Shown here one piece after another: positions 15,556 through 24,832 of a stretch of DNA of 64,000 nucleotides (its first letter is position 1; the number at the start of each line of letters is the position of its first letter). A program made the translations under genes and the position numbers. This stretch comes from Congzhengia minquanensis (GTDB lineage: Bacteria; Bacillota; Clostridia; UBA1381; UBA9506): contig NZ_JACRSU010000001.1 of the NCBI RefSeq assembly GCF_014384785.1, positions 62,001 through 126,000 on the forward strand, in the 5' to 3' direction. The notes beneath the pieces are model-generated. The model saw only the letters and a list, made by a program, of their open reading frames with translations. It had not been told where the DNA came from and ran no database searches.

Positions 15556-16415
15556 TTTTTATCGCTCCCTGTCAGTTCTTTTAAATAATCCACGGCAATT
15601 TTAATATCCCTTGCAGGATTATCGCCGCACTCGCGCTCAATAGTTAAAAAACCTTCATATCCAATGTCCTCTAAAGCCGCCAAATATTCTGGGAACGGAA
15701 CCGTTCCTGCACCCAGCGGCACCTCTCTAAAAAAGCCGCCCTCGGTATATTCCGGAGGAATGGGGTGCACCACTCTGTAAATAAATTCCGGGTTCGACTC
15801 TTTCAGCTTAATCCCGTCCTTCGCGTGGGTATGAACGATATAATCCTTAAGGGTATAAACTGCCTGCACTGGGTCGTCCCCTGTCACCATCACAAGGTTT
15901 GCCGGGTCTAAGTTTACAGCAACGCCTTTTGAGCCGAGTCCGTCTAAAAAAATCTTAAGCGTTTTTGCGGTTTCCGGCCCCGTTTCAATTGCAAAGTGGG
16001 AATTTAAACTGTCCGCAAAGCTGGCAAGTTCAAAACATGCCTCCTGCATAATTTGATAGCGCTCTGCATTTTTGTCCTCCGGCACCACGCCAATGTGGGT
16101 GGTAACAATGTCACATTCCAGCATCTTTGCAAGCTCCATTATCCGTTTGGATTTTTCAACATTCTCCGCATTTTCTGCGCGGTTACCAAATCCATGGCCT
16201 AAATCCCCGCAGATGGCGGAAAACTTTAATCCCCGCGACTTCACAATATTCAGTACCTCCGCGGTTTTTGCAGTTGTCATGTTCTCCGGTGCGAAGTCGC
16301 CTTTTGTGCAATACATCTGAAGTCCCTCAGCTCCTAGCTGGCTGGCTTTTGTTACGGCAGTAACAAAGTCCGTCCGAAAAGAATCTACCATAACTCCGAT
16401 TGGAAAACGATACAT
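15552..16415 (-). CDS. Sugar phosphate isomerase/epimerase family TIM barrel
   Basis: A second PF01261 TIM-barrel protein, 287 residues, first gene of the operon. Metal-ligand segments are FAIETGPE (Glu), AVNLDPANL (Asp), IVHTHAKDG (His) and FLTIERECG (Glu). It starts MYRFPIGVMVDSF after an AGGAGGG ribosome binding site. It is clearly divergent from the paralogue two genes on, so the two probably do different steps on one substrate. A divergent AraC gene 123 bases away is the likely regulator. Confidence 0.82.
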   Translation of the reverse strand: MYRFPIGVMVDSFRTDFVTAVTKASQLGAEGLQMYCTKGDFAPENMTTAKTAEVLNIVKSRGLKFSAICGDLGHGFGNRAENAENVEKSKRIMELAKMLECDIVTTHIGVVPEDKNAERYQIMQEACFELASFADSLNSHFAIETGPETAKTLKIFLDGLGSKGVAVNLDPANLVMVTGDDPVQAVYTLKDYIVHTHAKDGIKLKESNPEFIYRVVHPIPPEYTEGGFFREVPLGAGTVPFPEYLAALEDIGYEGFLTIERECGDNPARDIKIAVDYLKELTGSDKK

Positions 16416-16443
16416 AAAATCCCTCCTGTTTTAAAAATGATGT

Positions 16444-16471
16444 TGCTCTCTTGACAAATTTATTGTATAAT
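16444..16471 (+). promoter_or_regulatory. Probable promoter of the AraC-type regulator
   Basis: A consensus -10 TATAAT at 16466-16471 lies 16 bases after a weak -35 TTGCTC (16444-16449), about 70 bases before the ATG at 16539. A TTGACA at 16451 is only nine bases from the -10 and is therefore not its partner. Confidence 0.5.
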
Positions 16472-16538
16472 GAAATCAGTAAAAAATCAACGAATGATAT
16501 TGCCCGTGTTTATGACGATATTGCGCAAAGGAGCTTTT

Positions 16539-17366
16539 ATGGAACGAAAAAGTTTTGAATCGCATCTGTTTGGGAGCAAGCAGCTTCCATTTATCTTCCA
16601 TTTAGACATCCATAAAGAAGACTTAAAAGACGGCCTTGATATGAATTGGCATCCCAGCATAGAGCTGCTTTACTTCACAGAGGGCAGCGGCAAGGTGTTT
16701 TGCGGAACGCAGATATTTAACGTCGCCGTCGGAGACCTTTTTATTGTGAATTCCAATATGCCCCACGCCATTGCATCTGAAACGGTTGTTTATTACCACT
16801 GTTTAATTGTAGACAACGAGTTCTGCATGGCAAACGACATAGATACCGACAACATCATTTTCAAAACGCCGCTGAAAGAAACCCATGCCGCCGATATGTT
16901 TGAGACCGTAGTTCAGGAGTTTCACGCATTTCAACCCTATAAAAATGCCGGAATTAAAGCTGCAGTTTTAAGCCTGCTGGTCTATCTGGCGCGAAACTGC
17001 GCCGAAACCATTGCTGTGCCGCAAAGCGCGGTTTCCATGAAGGATGAAAGTATGAAGCTTGCAATTGGGTATATCAAATCACACATCAACGAAAAATTGT
17101 CTTTAGATGAAGTTGCAAACGAGGCAGGCTTAAGCAAATATTATTTTTTGCGGGAGTTTAAAAAAATGACAGGCGAAACCCCTGTGTCCTTCATCAACAA
17201 AACCAGATGTGAGAATGCAAAAAAAATGCTGAAAACCGGGCGTTATTCCATTAAAGAAGTGTGTGAGAAAAACGGATTTGAAGATTTATCCTACTTCTCC
17301 AAGAACTTTAAGCGCTACACGGGGCAAACACCGTCAAAGTATTTAAAAAAGAACACAGCAGATTAA
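16539..17366 (+). CDS. AraC family transcriptional regulator
   Basis: A DNA-binding regulator of 275 residues. The N-terminal cupin-like sensor (about 25-130) includes WHPSIELLYFTEGSGKVFC and IVNSNMPHA; the C-terminal AraC domain has two helix-turn-helix units (LSLDEVANEAGLSKYYFLRE and YSIKEVCEKNGFEDLSYFSK) ending in the signature FKRYTGQTPSKYLK. The open frame begins 23 codons earlier, but the ATG at 16539 has an AAAGGAG site at the right spacing. It is divergent from the TIM-barrel/nagBA operon and probably activates it in response to its sugar. Its last codons form one arm of a palindrome shared with the convergent ABC-F gene. Confidence 0.9.
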   Translation: MERKSFESHLFGSKQLPFIFHLDIHKEDLKDGLDMNWHPSIELLYFTEGSGKVFCGTQIFNVAVGDLFIVNSNMPHAIASETVVYYHCLIVDNEFCMANDIDTDNIIFKTPLKETHAADMFETVVQEFHAFQPYKNAGIKAAVLSLLVYLARNCAETIAVPQSAVSMKDESMKLAIGYIKSHINEKLSLDEVANEAGLSKYYFLREFKKMTGETPVSFINKTRCENAKKMLKTGRYSIKEVCEKNGFEDLSYFSKNFKRYTGQTPSKYLKKNTAD

Positions 17367-17379
17367 TCTGCTGTGTTCT
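17350..17379. repeat. 30-bp perfect palindrome at overlapping convergent gene ends
   Basis: Each arm reads AGAACACAGCAGATT. The two stop codons overlap in the central TTAA, and both proteins therefore end in the same four residues, Asn-Thr-Ala-Asp. It would fold into a 15-bp stem in both transcripts. There is no long T tract, but it may still stall or protect both messages. Confidence 0.8.
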
Positions 17380-19276
17380 CCTGTAATGTATCCCATTCTG
17401 AATAGTAGCTTAACAAAGTTTCATTCATTTCGTCCAGCTTTTGAGAAATTTCAGCACACTTTACATAGTCTGATGCCGTTTCCGGTTTTTCCAGTTCCGC
17501 TTTTGCGGCTTCAATGTCATTTTCTAAGACTTCAATGTCCCGCTCTAGCTGTTCTAACTTATTTTTGCGCTTTCGCTGTTCCGACTCTAACTGTTTTCTG
17601 CGCAGATAGTCCTCTTTGCCGCTGGTTGTGCTTTTTTCTTTTCCGCCGCTTCCGTCTGCCTTATCTTCCTCTCCGTGCTTTTCTAAATAGTAGCTGTAGT
17701 TTCCGGGGAAAGACATCACAACTCCGTTTTCCATCAGCAAAATCCGATTGGCAAGCTTATTAATAAAGTATCGGTCGTGAGAAATTGCAAAAATCGTGCC
17801 GTCATATTCTGAAAGCGCGTCCTCCAGCATTTCTCTTGATTGAATATCCAAGTGGTTGGTCGGCTCATCCAGCAATAAAAAATTGGCTTTTTTCAGCATG
17901 AGCTTTAGTAACATAAGCCTTGCACGCTCGCCGCCGGAAAGCTCGCTGATGCGCTTAAACACGTCGTCTGCCACAAACAAAAAACCGGCAAGGGCGTTTC
18001 TGATTTCCGTATTGGAAAGCGACGGATATGCGTCGCTGATTTCGTCAAAAATTGTTTTAGAGTGGTCCAGCGTTTCCTGCGTCTGGTCGAAATAGCCAAT
18101 GTCAACATTTGCTCCGATTGAAACACTTCCGCTGTCTGGCTCTAATGCGTTTGTCATAATTTTAAATAACGTGGTTTTTCCGCAGCCATTGGCACCCAAT
18201 AAAAACGCGCGTTCTTTTCTCCTCAGCAGAAAATTCACATTGCAAAACAACTGCCGCCCGTGAAACCCTTTCGAAAGGTTTACAGCTTCCGCAACATCGT
18301 TGCCGCCGGTTTTTGCAATTTGAAACCGCGGCTTAATTCTGTCTAACTCCTCCTGGGGCACAATTAAGTCGGCTTTCAGCCTGTCCACCATTTTTTGCTT
18401 GCTCTCGGCGGTTTTAATATTCCGCTCTCTGTTCCAGCGGCGCTGCTGTTCAATGATCCCTTCAATGCGATTAATTTCCCGCATGGTGTTTTCATACCGC
18501 CGGGCAATATATTTCTCGTTTTCTTTTTTTTGCTTTTGATACACAGAATAATTCCCGTCATAGCAATTCAGGCGCGCATTTTCAAGTTCAAAAGTTTTAT
18601 TGGTTACCTTGTCTAAAAAATACCGGTCGTGGGATATCACAATAAATGCGCCCTTGTAGCTTTGCAAAAAGCCCTCCAGCCACTCAACAGACTGAATGTC
18701 CAAATGGTTTGTCGGCTCGTCTAACAGCAGCAAATTTGCTTCACTCAGCAAAAGCTTGCAAAGACAAACCCGCGTCTTTTCACCGCCGCTTAAAGCGGAA
18801 AAGGGCTTATTAAGGTCTTCCTCCTGAAAACCCATACCAAGGAGCGCAGACTTTGCCAAATTTTTATACGTATACCCGCCCAACGCTTCAAATTGTTCTG
18901 TTAAAACGTGGAGCTTTTCGGCATTTTCCTCAGCTTTGCCGATTCCTGCCTCAATTGCGCCGGTTACGTCCAATATCTGTTCTTCCAGTTTTTGCACCCT
19001 GGAAAAGATGGTTAACAGCTCGTCACACACGTTTTTATCAGAGTCTGTTCCAATATGCTGTTCTAAATATCCAAACTTTGTTTGCCTGGGAACAAAAATA
19101 TCTCCGCCGTCAGGGGCGGCTCCATCTAAAATCATATGAAACAGCGTAGTTTTTCCCGTTCCGTTTGCCCCGATTAGCCCCACTTTGTCGTGGTCTTCAA
19201 CAGAAAACGAAACGTTTTCAAACAAACACCGTTCACCAAAATATTTATTTACTTTCGACAATCCAAGTAAATTCAT
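17363..19276 (-). CDS. ABC-F family ATPase
   Basis: A cytoplasmic tandem ATPase of 637 residues without membrane segments. Two nucleotide-binding domains each show Walker A (GANGTGKTT near 36; GANGCGKTT near 360), the signature (LSGGEKTR; LSGGERAR) and Walker B followed by the ABC-F hallmark LLLDEPTNHLDIQS. The linker between them (about 245-310) is Arg/Lys-rich and helical, the part that reaches the peptidyl-transferase centre in ribosome-bound ABC-F proteins. The C terminus is a charged coiled coil (about 560-630). Likely roles are translation-factor activity on stalled ribosomes or ribosome protection; resistance cannot be claimed from this sequence. Confidence 0.92.
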   Translation of the reverse strand: MNLLGLSKVNKYFGERCLFENVSFSVEDHDKVGLIGANGTGKTTLFHMILDGAAPDGGDIFVPRQTKFGYLEQHIGTDSDKNVCDELLTIFSRVQKLEEQILDVTGAIEAGIGKAEENAEKLHVLTEQFEALGGYTYKNLAKSALLGMGFQEEDLNKPFSALSGGEKTRVCLCKLLLSEANLLLLDEPTNHLDIQSVEWLEGFLQSYKGAFIVISHDRYFLDKVTNKTFELENARLNCYDGNYSVYQKQKKENEKYIARRYENTMREINRIEGIIEQQRRWNRERNIKTAESKQKMVDRLKADLIVPQEELDRIKPRFQIAKTGGNDVAEAVNLSKGFHGRQLFCNVNFLLRRKERAFLLGANGCGKTTLFKIMTNALEPDSGSVSIGANVDIGYFDQTQETLDHSKTIFDEISDAYPSLSNTEIRNALAGFLFVADDVFKRISELSGGERARLMLLKLMLKKANFLLLDEPTNHLDIQSREMLEDALSEYDGTIFAISHDRYFINKLANRILLMENGVVMSFPGNYSYYLEKHGEEDKADGSGGKEKSTTSGKEDYLRRKQLESEQRKRKNKLEQLERDIEVLENDIEAAKAELEKPETASDYVKCAEISQKLDEMNETLLSYYSEWDTLQENTAD

Positions 19277-19277
19277 T

Positions 19278-20438
19278 TTAAACCTCTATCGTCTCAATTC
19301 CCGCAACCGCGCTGGCGACTAATCCTTCAAAATCCAAAAGGCCTTCGGACTTTACAATGTTTTCAAGCTTTGGTTTTGTCAGCGGATGCCGGGGCGTAAA
19401 AATCGTGCAGCAGTCCTCATAAGGCAGGACAGACGTTTCAAACGTATCAATCCTGCGGGCAATTTCTACAATTTCCTCTTTGTCCATTCCAATTACAGGT
19501 CGAAACACAGGTAAATGCACCGCGTCGTTCGTCACGCAAAGGGCCTCCACAGTCTGGCTCGCCACCTGGCCAATGCTCTCTCCCGTTACCAACGCTTTTG
19601 CGTTTACCCTTTGGGCAACCTTTTCAGAAATGGCCATCATAAACCTGCGCATAATCAGGGTTAACTGTTCCGGCGGGCATTTTTCCTTAATTTCGAGCTG
19701 TATTTCCGTAAAGGGCACAATATGCACCTTTAGCCCGCCTGTGTAGGCCGCAATAATTTTTGCAAGGGCAAGCACCTTGTCCTTTGCGCGCTGGCTGGTG
19801 TATGGATGGGAAAAGAAATGCACGGCCTCTAAGGCCACGCCCCTTTTGGCAACCATAAATCCGGCAACGGGACTGTCAATTCCGCCGGAAAGCAGCAAAA
19901 CCGCTTTGGAGTTCGAGCCAACAGGCATTCCGCCCAAACCTTTTATGCGGTTGCAGTAGAGATATACATTGGTTTCCCGCACCTCCACCGTGACAAGCTT
20001 GTCCGGACGAATTACGTCCACCTTCAGGTTTGGATAGCAGTCGCTTAAAAAGCCACCCAGCTCACGGCAGATATCCGGCGACTTCATGGGATATTTTTTA
20101 TCTGCCCGCTTTGCCTCCACTTTAAACGTATTCGCGCTTTCCAGTTCTTCTTTTAAGCAATCACGCGCCTCCTGCTTTAACTGTTCAAACTCTTTTGACA
20201 ATACATAAGCTTTTATGATTGCCACAATGCCAAACACCTTTTTCAGGCGAAAAATGGCCTCGTCCATTTCATTTTCGTTTTTTATATCGGCATAAATCGT
20301 CGCCTGCGCGCGCCAAACCTCTGCCTGAATGGGCCCCAGCGCCGCGTAAATGTTTTTAATCAGCATGTCCTCAAAGGTGTGGCGGTTTAAACCTTTTAAG
20401 ATAATTTCACCGTATTTAATCAAGATTATTTGTTTCAA
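19278..20438 (-). CDS. thiI: tRNA 4-thiouridine synthase / thiamine sulfurtransferase ThiI
   Basis: A 386-residue enzyme making 4-thiouridine at tRNA position 8, and providing sulfur for thiazole synthesis in some bacteria. It has the N-terminal ferredoxin-like region (MKQIILIKYGEIILKGLN), a THUMP domain to about residue 165, then the PP-loop SGGIDSPVAGF that adenylates tRNA. The C-terminal rhodanese domain of the E. coli form is absent, as in most Firmicutes, so sulfur would come from a separate cysteine desulfurase. The start lies inside the end of the upstream methyltransferase gene (23-base overlap), and the ABC-F gene follows after one base. Confidence 0.95.
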   Translation of the reverse strand: MKQIILIKYGEIILKGLNRHTFEDMLIKNIYAALGPIQAEVWRAQATIYADIKNENEMDEAIFRLKKVFGIVAIIKAYVLSKEFEQLKQEARDCLKEELESANTFKVEAKRADKKYPMKSPDICRELGGFLSDCYPNLKVDVIRPDKLVTVEVRETNVYLYCNRIKGLGGMPVGSNSKAVLLLSGGIDSPVAGFMVAKRGVALEAVHFFSHPYTSQRAKDKVLALAKIIAAYTGGLKVHIVPFTEIQLEIKEKCPPEQLTLIMRRFMMAISEKVAQRVNAKALVTGESIGQVASQTVEALCVTNDAVHLPVFRPVIGMDKEEIVEIARRIDTFETSVLPYEDCCTIFTPRHPLTKPKLENIVKSEGLLDFEGLVASAVAGIETIEV

Positions 20439-21210
20439 AAACGTTACCTCCGCGTTGTAAATGTTTCAATTGTATAGAATCAATGTTTTCACAGACATAG
20501 AAAACCCGCTCGCTGTCGGTTGTAGCTTTTTTGTTTGTAAACCCGTCGCATTTTTTCTTGACAGAAAACCCGTTTTGCTCTAAAGCACGGCAAATTTCAC
20601 CGTCTGAATAACAGCGCTCTGTGTGCATCTCGTCAAACCGCTCATAAACATTGCCTTGTTTTACAAAAAAGGTCAAATAAAAATCACAGAGCTTTTCTTC
20701 CGCTGAATAGTCATTTTCCCAGGTGTAATAAATGTCTTCGCTGTCAAACGTAAAAATGTTGTCTGATAAAATGTGCTCAAACTTATATTCAGAATTCACG
20801 TCAAATAGAAGAAGTCCGCCTGGCTCCAAATAGTTGTTGCAAAGCTTAAAAACTGTGTTCAGCGCGCCGTCCTCCGTTAAATAGTTCAAACTGTCCAAAC
20901 AGCAGACGATTGCTCCAACCGTGCCATAAAGCTCAAGCTCCTCCATAGGCTGATTTAAAAACAGCACACCGGGATTCTTCTCCCGCGCTTTTATCAGCAT
21001 TTCTGTGGAACTGTCCGCCCCAATCATTTCATATCCTTTTTGACGCAAAAGGCCGGTCAGCGTACCGGTCCCGCAAGCCAAATCCAGAACAATGCGATTG
21101 GCAAGTTTTTGTACTTTTATTTCCCGGTCAATCAGCTCTGCAATTTGGCCGTAGGGCACGTCAAGCATCAATCGGTCATACACACCGGCAAATTTTCCAT
21201 AAGCGTCCAT
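20416..21210 (-). CDS. Class I SAM-dependent methyltransferase
   Basis: A Rossmann-fold methyltransferase of 264 residues. Motif I, LDLACGTGTLTGLL (about 42-55), and the acidic motif II MIGADSSTEML are clear; AIVCCLDSLNYL and LLLFDVNSEYKFE follow in the usual order. The C-terminal half is a smaller mixed domain. It lies three bases after the rarA stop and overlaps thiI, so it belongs to a housekeeping run. The substrate is unknown; similar proteins methylate small molecules, RNA or proteins. Confidence 0.85.
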   Translation of the reverse strand: MDAYGKFAGVYDRLMLDVPYGQIAELIDREIKVQKLANRIVLDLACGTGTLTGLLRQKGYEMIGADSSTEMLIKAREKNPGVLFLNQPMEELELYGTVGAIVCCLDSLNYLTEDGALNTVFKLCNNYLEPGGLLLFDVNSEYKFEHILSDNIFTFDSEDIYYTWENDYSAEEKLCDFYLTFFVKQGNVYERFDEMHTERCYSDGEICRALEQNGFSVKKKCDGFTNKKATTDSERVFYVCENIDSIQLKHLQRGGNVFETNNLD

Positions 21211-21212
21211 CT

Positions 21213-22493
21213 TTAATCGTCCTTTTTTATTTGTTCCCAGTAGTTTTTAATGGCCGTTTCATTTTTATTGTTTTGCGGCCTGTAATATTTTTTCCCCCGG
21301 AGTTTTTCGGGTAAATAGTCCTGCTTCACATAATGATTGGGGAATTCATGCGGATATTTGTATTCAATTCCGCGGCCAAGCTTTTTTGCACCGCCGTAAT
21401 GTGCATCTTTTAAATGCTGAGGAACATCTCCTGTATCGCCCGATTCAATGTCGTGCATGGCTTCGTCAATGGCGCAAATAACGGCGTTTGATTTCGGCGC
21501 AGTTGCCAAAAGGAGCACTGCGTGGCAAAGGGGAATCCGCGCTTCCGGAAGGCCCACCTGCAACGCGCTGTCCACACAGGCTTTCACAATGCTTGCCGCC
21601 GCCGGATACGCCAAACCAATGTCCTCCGAAGCTGTTACCATCAGCCTGCGGCAGGCCGACTGTAAATCGCCTGCGGCTAAAATCCGCGCAAGATAGTGCA
21701 CTGCCGCGTCCGGGTCGCTGCCGCGGATAGATTTCTGAAACGCTGACAGAACGTCGTAGTGGCTGTCTCCGTCCCGGTCGTGACGAAACGCCTTTTTAGA
21801 AGACGCCTGCTCCACCATTTCAACACTAATATGGAGGGTGCCGTCAAGCGTGTCACCTGCAGACATTACGCACATTTCCAGCGTATTGAGCGCCTTTCTC
21901 ACGTCGCCGCCGCAAGTTTCGGCAATTGCCTCAAAAGCAAAATCGGAAAACTCAATTTGCAGCTTCAGCTCGTCTTCTAAAATGCAAACGCCGCGGCGTA
22001 TGGCCTTTAAAATGTCTTTCACTTCCAGCGGCTTAAACTCAAACACCGCAGAACGGCTTAAAATCGCGTTATACACATAAAAATAAGGATTTTCCGTGGT
22101 GCTTGCAATCAGCGTAACCGAGCCGTTTTCAATCACCTCCAGCAGGGACTGCTGCTGCTTTTTATTAAAGTTTTGAATTTCATCCAAATAGAGCAAAATG
22201 CCGTTTTCACTGCCTAGCGAACCTACGTCAGCAATCACTGCTTTTACATCAGCAACCGAAGCATTGGTAGCGTTTAACTTATACAAGCGTTTATTAGACA
22301 TTTTTGCAACAATATTTGCCATTGTAGTTTTCCCAGTGCCGGAAGGGCCGAAGAAAATCATATTCGATATTTTTCCAGCATGAATTAAATTATAGAGGAG
22401 CTTTCCGGGGGCAATCAGATGACTTTGCCCAACAAAATCTTCTAATGTTTCCGGTCTAATTCTGTCTGCCAGCGGGCCGGTCATATCAATCAC
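21213..22493 (-). CDS. rarA: Replication-associated recombination protein A (AAA+ ATPase)
   Basis: A clamp-loader-like ATPase of 426 residues (RarA/MgsA) acting at stalled replication forks. It begins with the typical PLADRIRPETLEDFVGQ. Walker A is FFGPSGTGKTT near 48-58, Walker B LLYLDEIQNFNKKQQ near 100, followed by sensor 1 (IASTTENPYF). The C-terminal tetramerisation domain has SIRGSDPDAAVHYLARIL and ends with HEFPNHYVKQDYLPEKL, as in the family. The terminator at 22508 separates it from the khpB operon upstream. Confidence 0.94.
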   Translation of the reverse strand: MIDMTGPLADRIRPETLEDFVGQSHLIAPGKLLYNLIHAGKISNMIFFGPSGTGKTTMANIVAKMSNKRLYKLNATNASVADVKAVIADVGSLGSENGILLYLDEIQNFNKKQQQSLLEVIENGSVTLIASTTENPYFYVYNAILSRSAVFEFKPLEVKDILKAIRRGVCILEDELKLQIEFSDFAFEAIAETCGGDVRKALNTLEMCVMSAGDTLDGTLHISVEMVEQASSKKAFRHDRDGDSHYDVLSAFQKSIRGSDPDAAVHYLARILAAGDLQSACRRLMVTASEDIGLAYPAAASIVKACVDSALQVGLPEARIPLCHAVLLLATAPKSNAVICAIDEAMHDIESGDTGDVPQHLKDAHYGGAKKLGRGIEYKYPHEFPNHYVKQDYLPEKLRGKKYYRPQNNKNETAIKNYWEQIKKDD

Positions 22494-22507
22494 TCCCTTT
22501 TCGTGTT

Positions 22508-22548
22508 AAAAAAGGCCTGGTTAACACGAATGTTTAACAGACCTTTTT
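22508..22548 (-). terminator. Rho-independent terminator after khpB
   Basis: A long hairpin, AAAAAAGGCCTGGTTAAC against GTTTAACAGACCTTTTT with a few mismatches, lies 13 bases beyond the khpB stop. On the minus strand it ends in six T, closing the rpmH-rnpA-yidD-yidC-khpB run. Confidence 0.75.
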
Positions 22549-22560
22549 AAAAATCTTAAA

Positions 22561-23196
22561 TTATTTCTTTTTCGGTGCAATAACCACTTTTCTGTTAGGT
22601 TCGTCGCCAATGCTGAACGTGTCCACATTCGGATTGTTCTGCAGCGTAGCGTGAATGATCCGCCGTTCGTTTGAGTGCATAGGCTCAAGTGTAATCTTCC
22701 GGTTATTTCGCGTTACAGACGCCGCAAGATTTTTCGCAAGCTTAATCAGCGTCTGCTCCCGTCTTGCGCGGTAATCTTCTGCGTCTAAAATCACTTTCAC
22801 ATATTCGCCGTCGCCTTTATTAACGCACAGGTTTACCAAATGCTCTAAAGCATCTAAGGTGTCGCCGCGTTTTCCAATGATAATTCCTAAATTGTCTCCA
22901 ATTAAGTTAATCGTCATGATTTTGCCTTCTGTTTTTACGTCCAGTTCAACCCTCAGCCCCATGGAAACAAACACATTGTCTAAAAATTCCCGCGCGCGGC
23001 CTTCTAAATTAATGTTGGGCGTCACTTTCACAACCGCATCTTTCGCGCCTAACCCAAACAGCCCTCGGCTGCCCTCTTCAATTACTTCAATTTCAACATT
23101 ATCCCGATCAAGGCCCAGTTCCGCTAAAGCGAGCTTTACAGCTTCATCAACGGTTTTGGCCGATTTTTCTACACATTTACTCATCTCAAATTTCAT
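22561..23196 (-). CDS. khpB: RNA-binding protein KhpB (Jag/SpoIIIJ-associated)
   Basis: A 211-residue RNA-binding protein with three domains in order: Jag-N (about 5-55, KTVDEAVKLALAELGL and GLFGLGAKDA), a KH domain (about 75-150, with the GIIIGKRGDTLDALEHLV loop) and R3H (about 150-205, MHSNERRIIHATLQ). In Firmicutes it influences cell division and envelope homeostasis and is partnered by KhpA. It follows yidC as in most Firmicutes. The ATG at 23196 gives MKFEMSK; an internal Met four residues on is possible. Confidence 0.94.
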   Translation of the reverse strand: MKFEMSKCVEKSAKTVDEAVKLALAELGLDRDNVEIEVIEEGSRGLFGLGAKDAVVKVTPNINLEGRAREFLDNVFVSMGLRVELDVKTEGKIMTINLIGDNLGIIIGKRGDTLDALEHLVNLCVNKGDGEYVKVILDAEDYRARREQTLIKLAKNLAASVTRNNRKITLEPMHSNERRIIHATLQNNPNVDTFSIGDEPNRKVVIAPKKK

Positions 23197-23262
23197 AGCC
23201 TTTCCTCCCGCATAATCGATGTTTATGGTTATATCCGCGGGCAGAATATAAACCAGAACAAC

Positions 23263-24156
23263 TTATTTCTTCTTTTTCTTACGCTCTCTGTAGTGCGCAG
23301 GCCTGTCCTCGTCCACAGGCACATCTACCGTGATATGCTTGTTCATTAAATACATCTGCAAAATCTGAAACAGGTTTGAAACCGTCCAATAAAGGCCTAA
23401 GCCAGCAGGAAGTGTAACCGCAAACCACGCTGTCATCAACGGGAACAAATAGTTCATAACTTTCATGCTGGATGCAGTGGGGTTATTTTCCTGCGACGCC
23501 ATTCCGCTCATCTTGTTTGAGATATGGGACACTAAAAACGTAGTACCGCCGGCTACTATCGGAATTAAAACATAAATCCAATGTTCGGAAATATACTGCA
23601 GCGTCGGCGTAACCGACAGGTTAAATCCAAAAAAGTCAAAATTAATCAGATCGTGGGAGCTGATAAACTCGCCTACTTTATCGAAGGAGCCCCGCATTTT
23701 ATTGGCCAGGTCAATCTGGTCAATCCGGGCAAAATCAGCGGCGGCGGAACCGTTTATCCGCTCGTAAATCTGCATGATAACGTCGTTCGACAGCATCATA
23801 ACATAGCTGATTGGCTTTCTGATGATATTATACAGCGCAATCAGAATTGGGAACTGGATCAGCATCGGCAGGCAACCACCCATGGGGTTTACGCCGGCCT
23901 CCTGATAAAGCTTCATTGTTTCCTGATTCAGTTTTTCCTGATCATATTTATACTTCTCCTGAATTTTAGCAAGCTTCGGCTGAATCGCCTGCGTTTTTTT
24001 CATTGATCTTTGCTGTTTTAAAGTGAGCGGAAACAGAATCAGCTTCATGATAAGCGTAAATAAAATGATTGTCCAGCCGTAATTCCCAACTACATAATAA
24101 ATCCACTTGAACAGATAACCAAGAGGAACGTTGATAATATCAAAAACAGAGTTCAA
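23263..24156 (-). CDS. yidC: Membrane protein insertase YidC/OxaA family
   Basis: A polytopic insertase of 297 residues. Hydrophobic segments are visible around 25-45 ([19 protein letters not shown]), 95-115 ([20 protein letters not shown]), 185-205 and 235-255. The cytoplasmic hairpin between the first two is charged ([18 protein letters not shown]), and the Arg of the hydrophilic groove is likely the one in QQRSMKK. The C-terminal tail is very basic (RERKKKKK) and probably contacts the ribosome. It has no lipobox Cys, unlike many Bacillus forms. Its start overlaps yidD by four bases. Confidence 0.94.
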   Translation of the reverse strand: MNSVFDIINVPLGYLFKWIYYVVGNYGWTIILFTLIMKLILFPLTLKQQRSMKKTQAIQPKLAKIQEKYKYDQEKLNQETMKLYQEAGVNPMGGCLPMLIQFPILIALYNIIRKPISYVMMLSNDVIMQIYERINGSAAADFARIDQIDLANKMRGSFDKVGEFISSHDLINFDFFGFNLSVTPTLQYISEHWIYVLIPIVAGGTTFLVSHISNKMSGMASQENNPTASSMKVMNYLFPLMTAWFAVTLPAGLGLYWTVSNLFQILQMYLMNKHITVDVPVDEDRPAHYRERKKKKK

Positions 24157-24407
24157 GATTTTCCTCCTTCAATTTTTCCAGTAATGTTTGTATCCGTCTT
24201 CTCTACAGGGTCGAATCCGCCTTTTCCAAACGGATTGCATCGAAGCACACGCCATACCGACATAAATCCCCCCCGGATTACGCCCTTCTTTTCAATCGCC
24301 TCAATCGCATAGGACGAGCACGTGGGGTAAAACCGGCAACAGGGTCTTTTCAGCGGTGAAACATATTTTTGATAAAGACGAATCAATCGAATTAAAAGTG
24401 TTTTCAT
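24153..24407 (-). CDS. yidD: Membrane protein insertion efficiency factor YidD
   Basis: A small 84-residue amphipathic protein that aids YidC-dependent insertion at the inner face of the membrane. The invariant segments are present: [33 protein letters not shown], and [17 protein letters not shown]. Three cysteines and the Arg/Pro pattern match the family. It lies between rnpA and yidC and overlaps the latter. Confidence 0.95.
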   Translation of the reverse strand: MKTLLIRLIRLYQKYVSPLKRPCCRFYPTCSSYAIEAIEKKGVIRGGFMSVWRVLRCNPFGKGGFDPVEKTDTNITGKIEGGKS

Positions 24408-24412
24408 ACCTT

Positions 24413-24763
24413 TTACTTGCCGGTGCGCAAGAATAGTCCGGCGCGGCCAAAAAGCCTGTCCGTTATGTGCGAAATGTCTTCCAGCGAATCAATGGTCAGG
24501 CTGCCTTCCCGAGCCGCCAGAATCAAATCATATCCCGGTTTGATGTTTGCTTCCGAAAGCCTGTAGCTTTCTTTTAAAAGCCTTCTTACACGGTTGCGTT
24601 TCACGGCTTTGGCTAATTTTTTTCCAACTCTAAAACCCAAACGGTTCTGATTAAGCCCGTTGGGCAAATAGTACAGCGTAAAGTATTTGTGGTATGACCT
24701 TTTTCCGTTTCTGTAGACGGATAAAAACTGTTCGTTTCTGTTTAAACTTATCGTATTTTTCAT
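24413..24763 (-). CDS. rnpA: Ribonuclease P protein component
   Basis: The basic protein subunit of RNase P, 116 residues, which helps the RNA enzyme remove 5' leaders from tRNA precursors. The RNR signature [14 protein letters not shown] (about 57-70) and the preceding [14 protein letters not shown] are plain. The frame is open 17 codons upstream, but the ATG at 24763 starts the typical [13 protein letters not shown]. It follows rpmH by 69 bases. Confidence 0.95.
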   Translation of the reverse strand: MKNTISLNRNEQFLSVYRNGKRSYHKYFTLYYLPNGLNQNRLGFRVGKKLAKAVKRNRVRRLLKESYRLSEANIKPGYDLILAAREGSLTIDSLEDISHITDRLFGRAGLFLRTGK

Positions 24764-24832
24764 GTTTTTGTAAACTATGAATAAAGTCGCTGAAGAAATG
24801 CCCTCAGCGACCAAATGTTCATAAATTCAAGG

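Noticed and set aside
16451..16471. TTGACA-TATAAT promoter pair
   Set aside because: The spacing is only nine bases; the -10 more likely pairs with TTGCTC at 16444.
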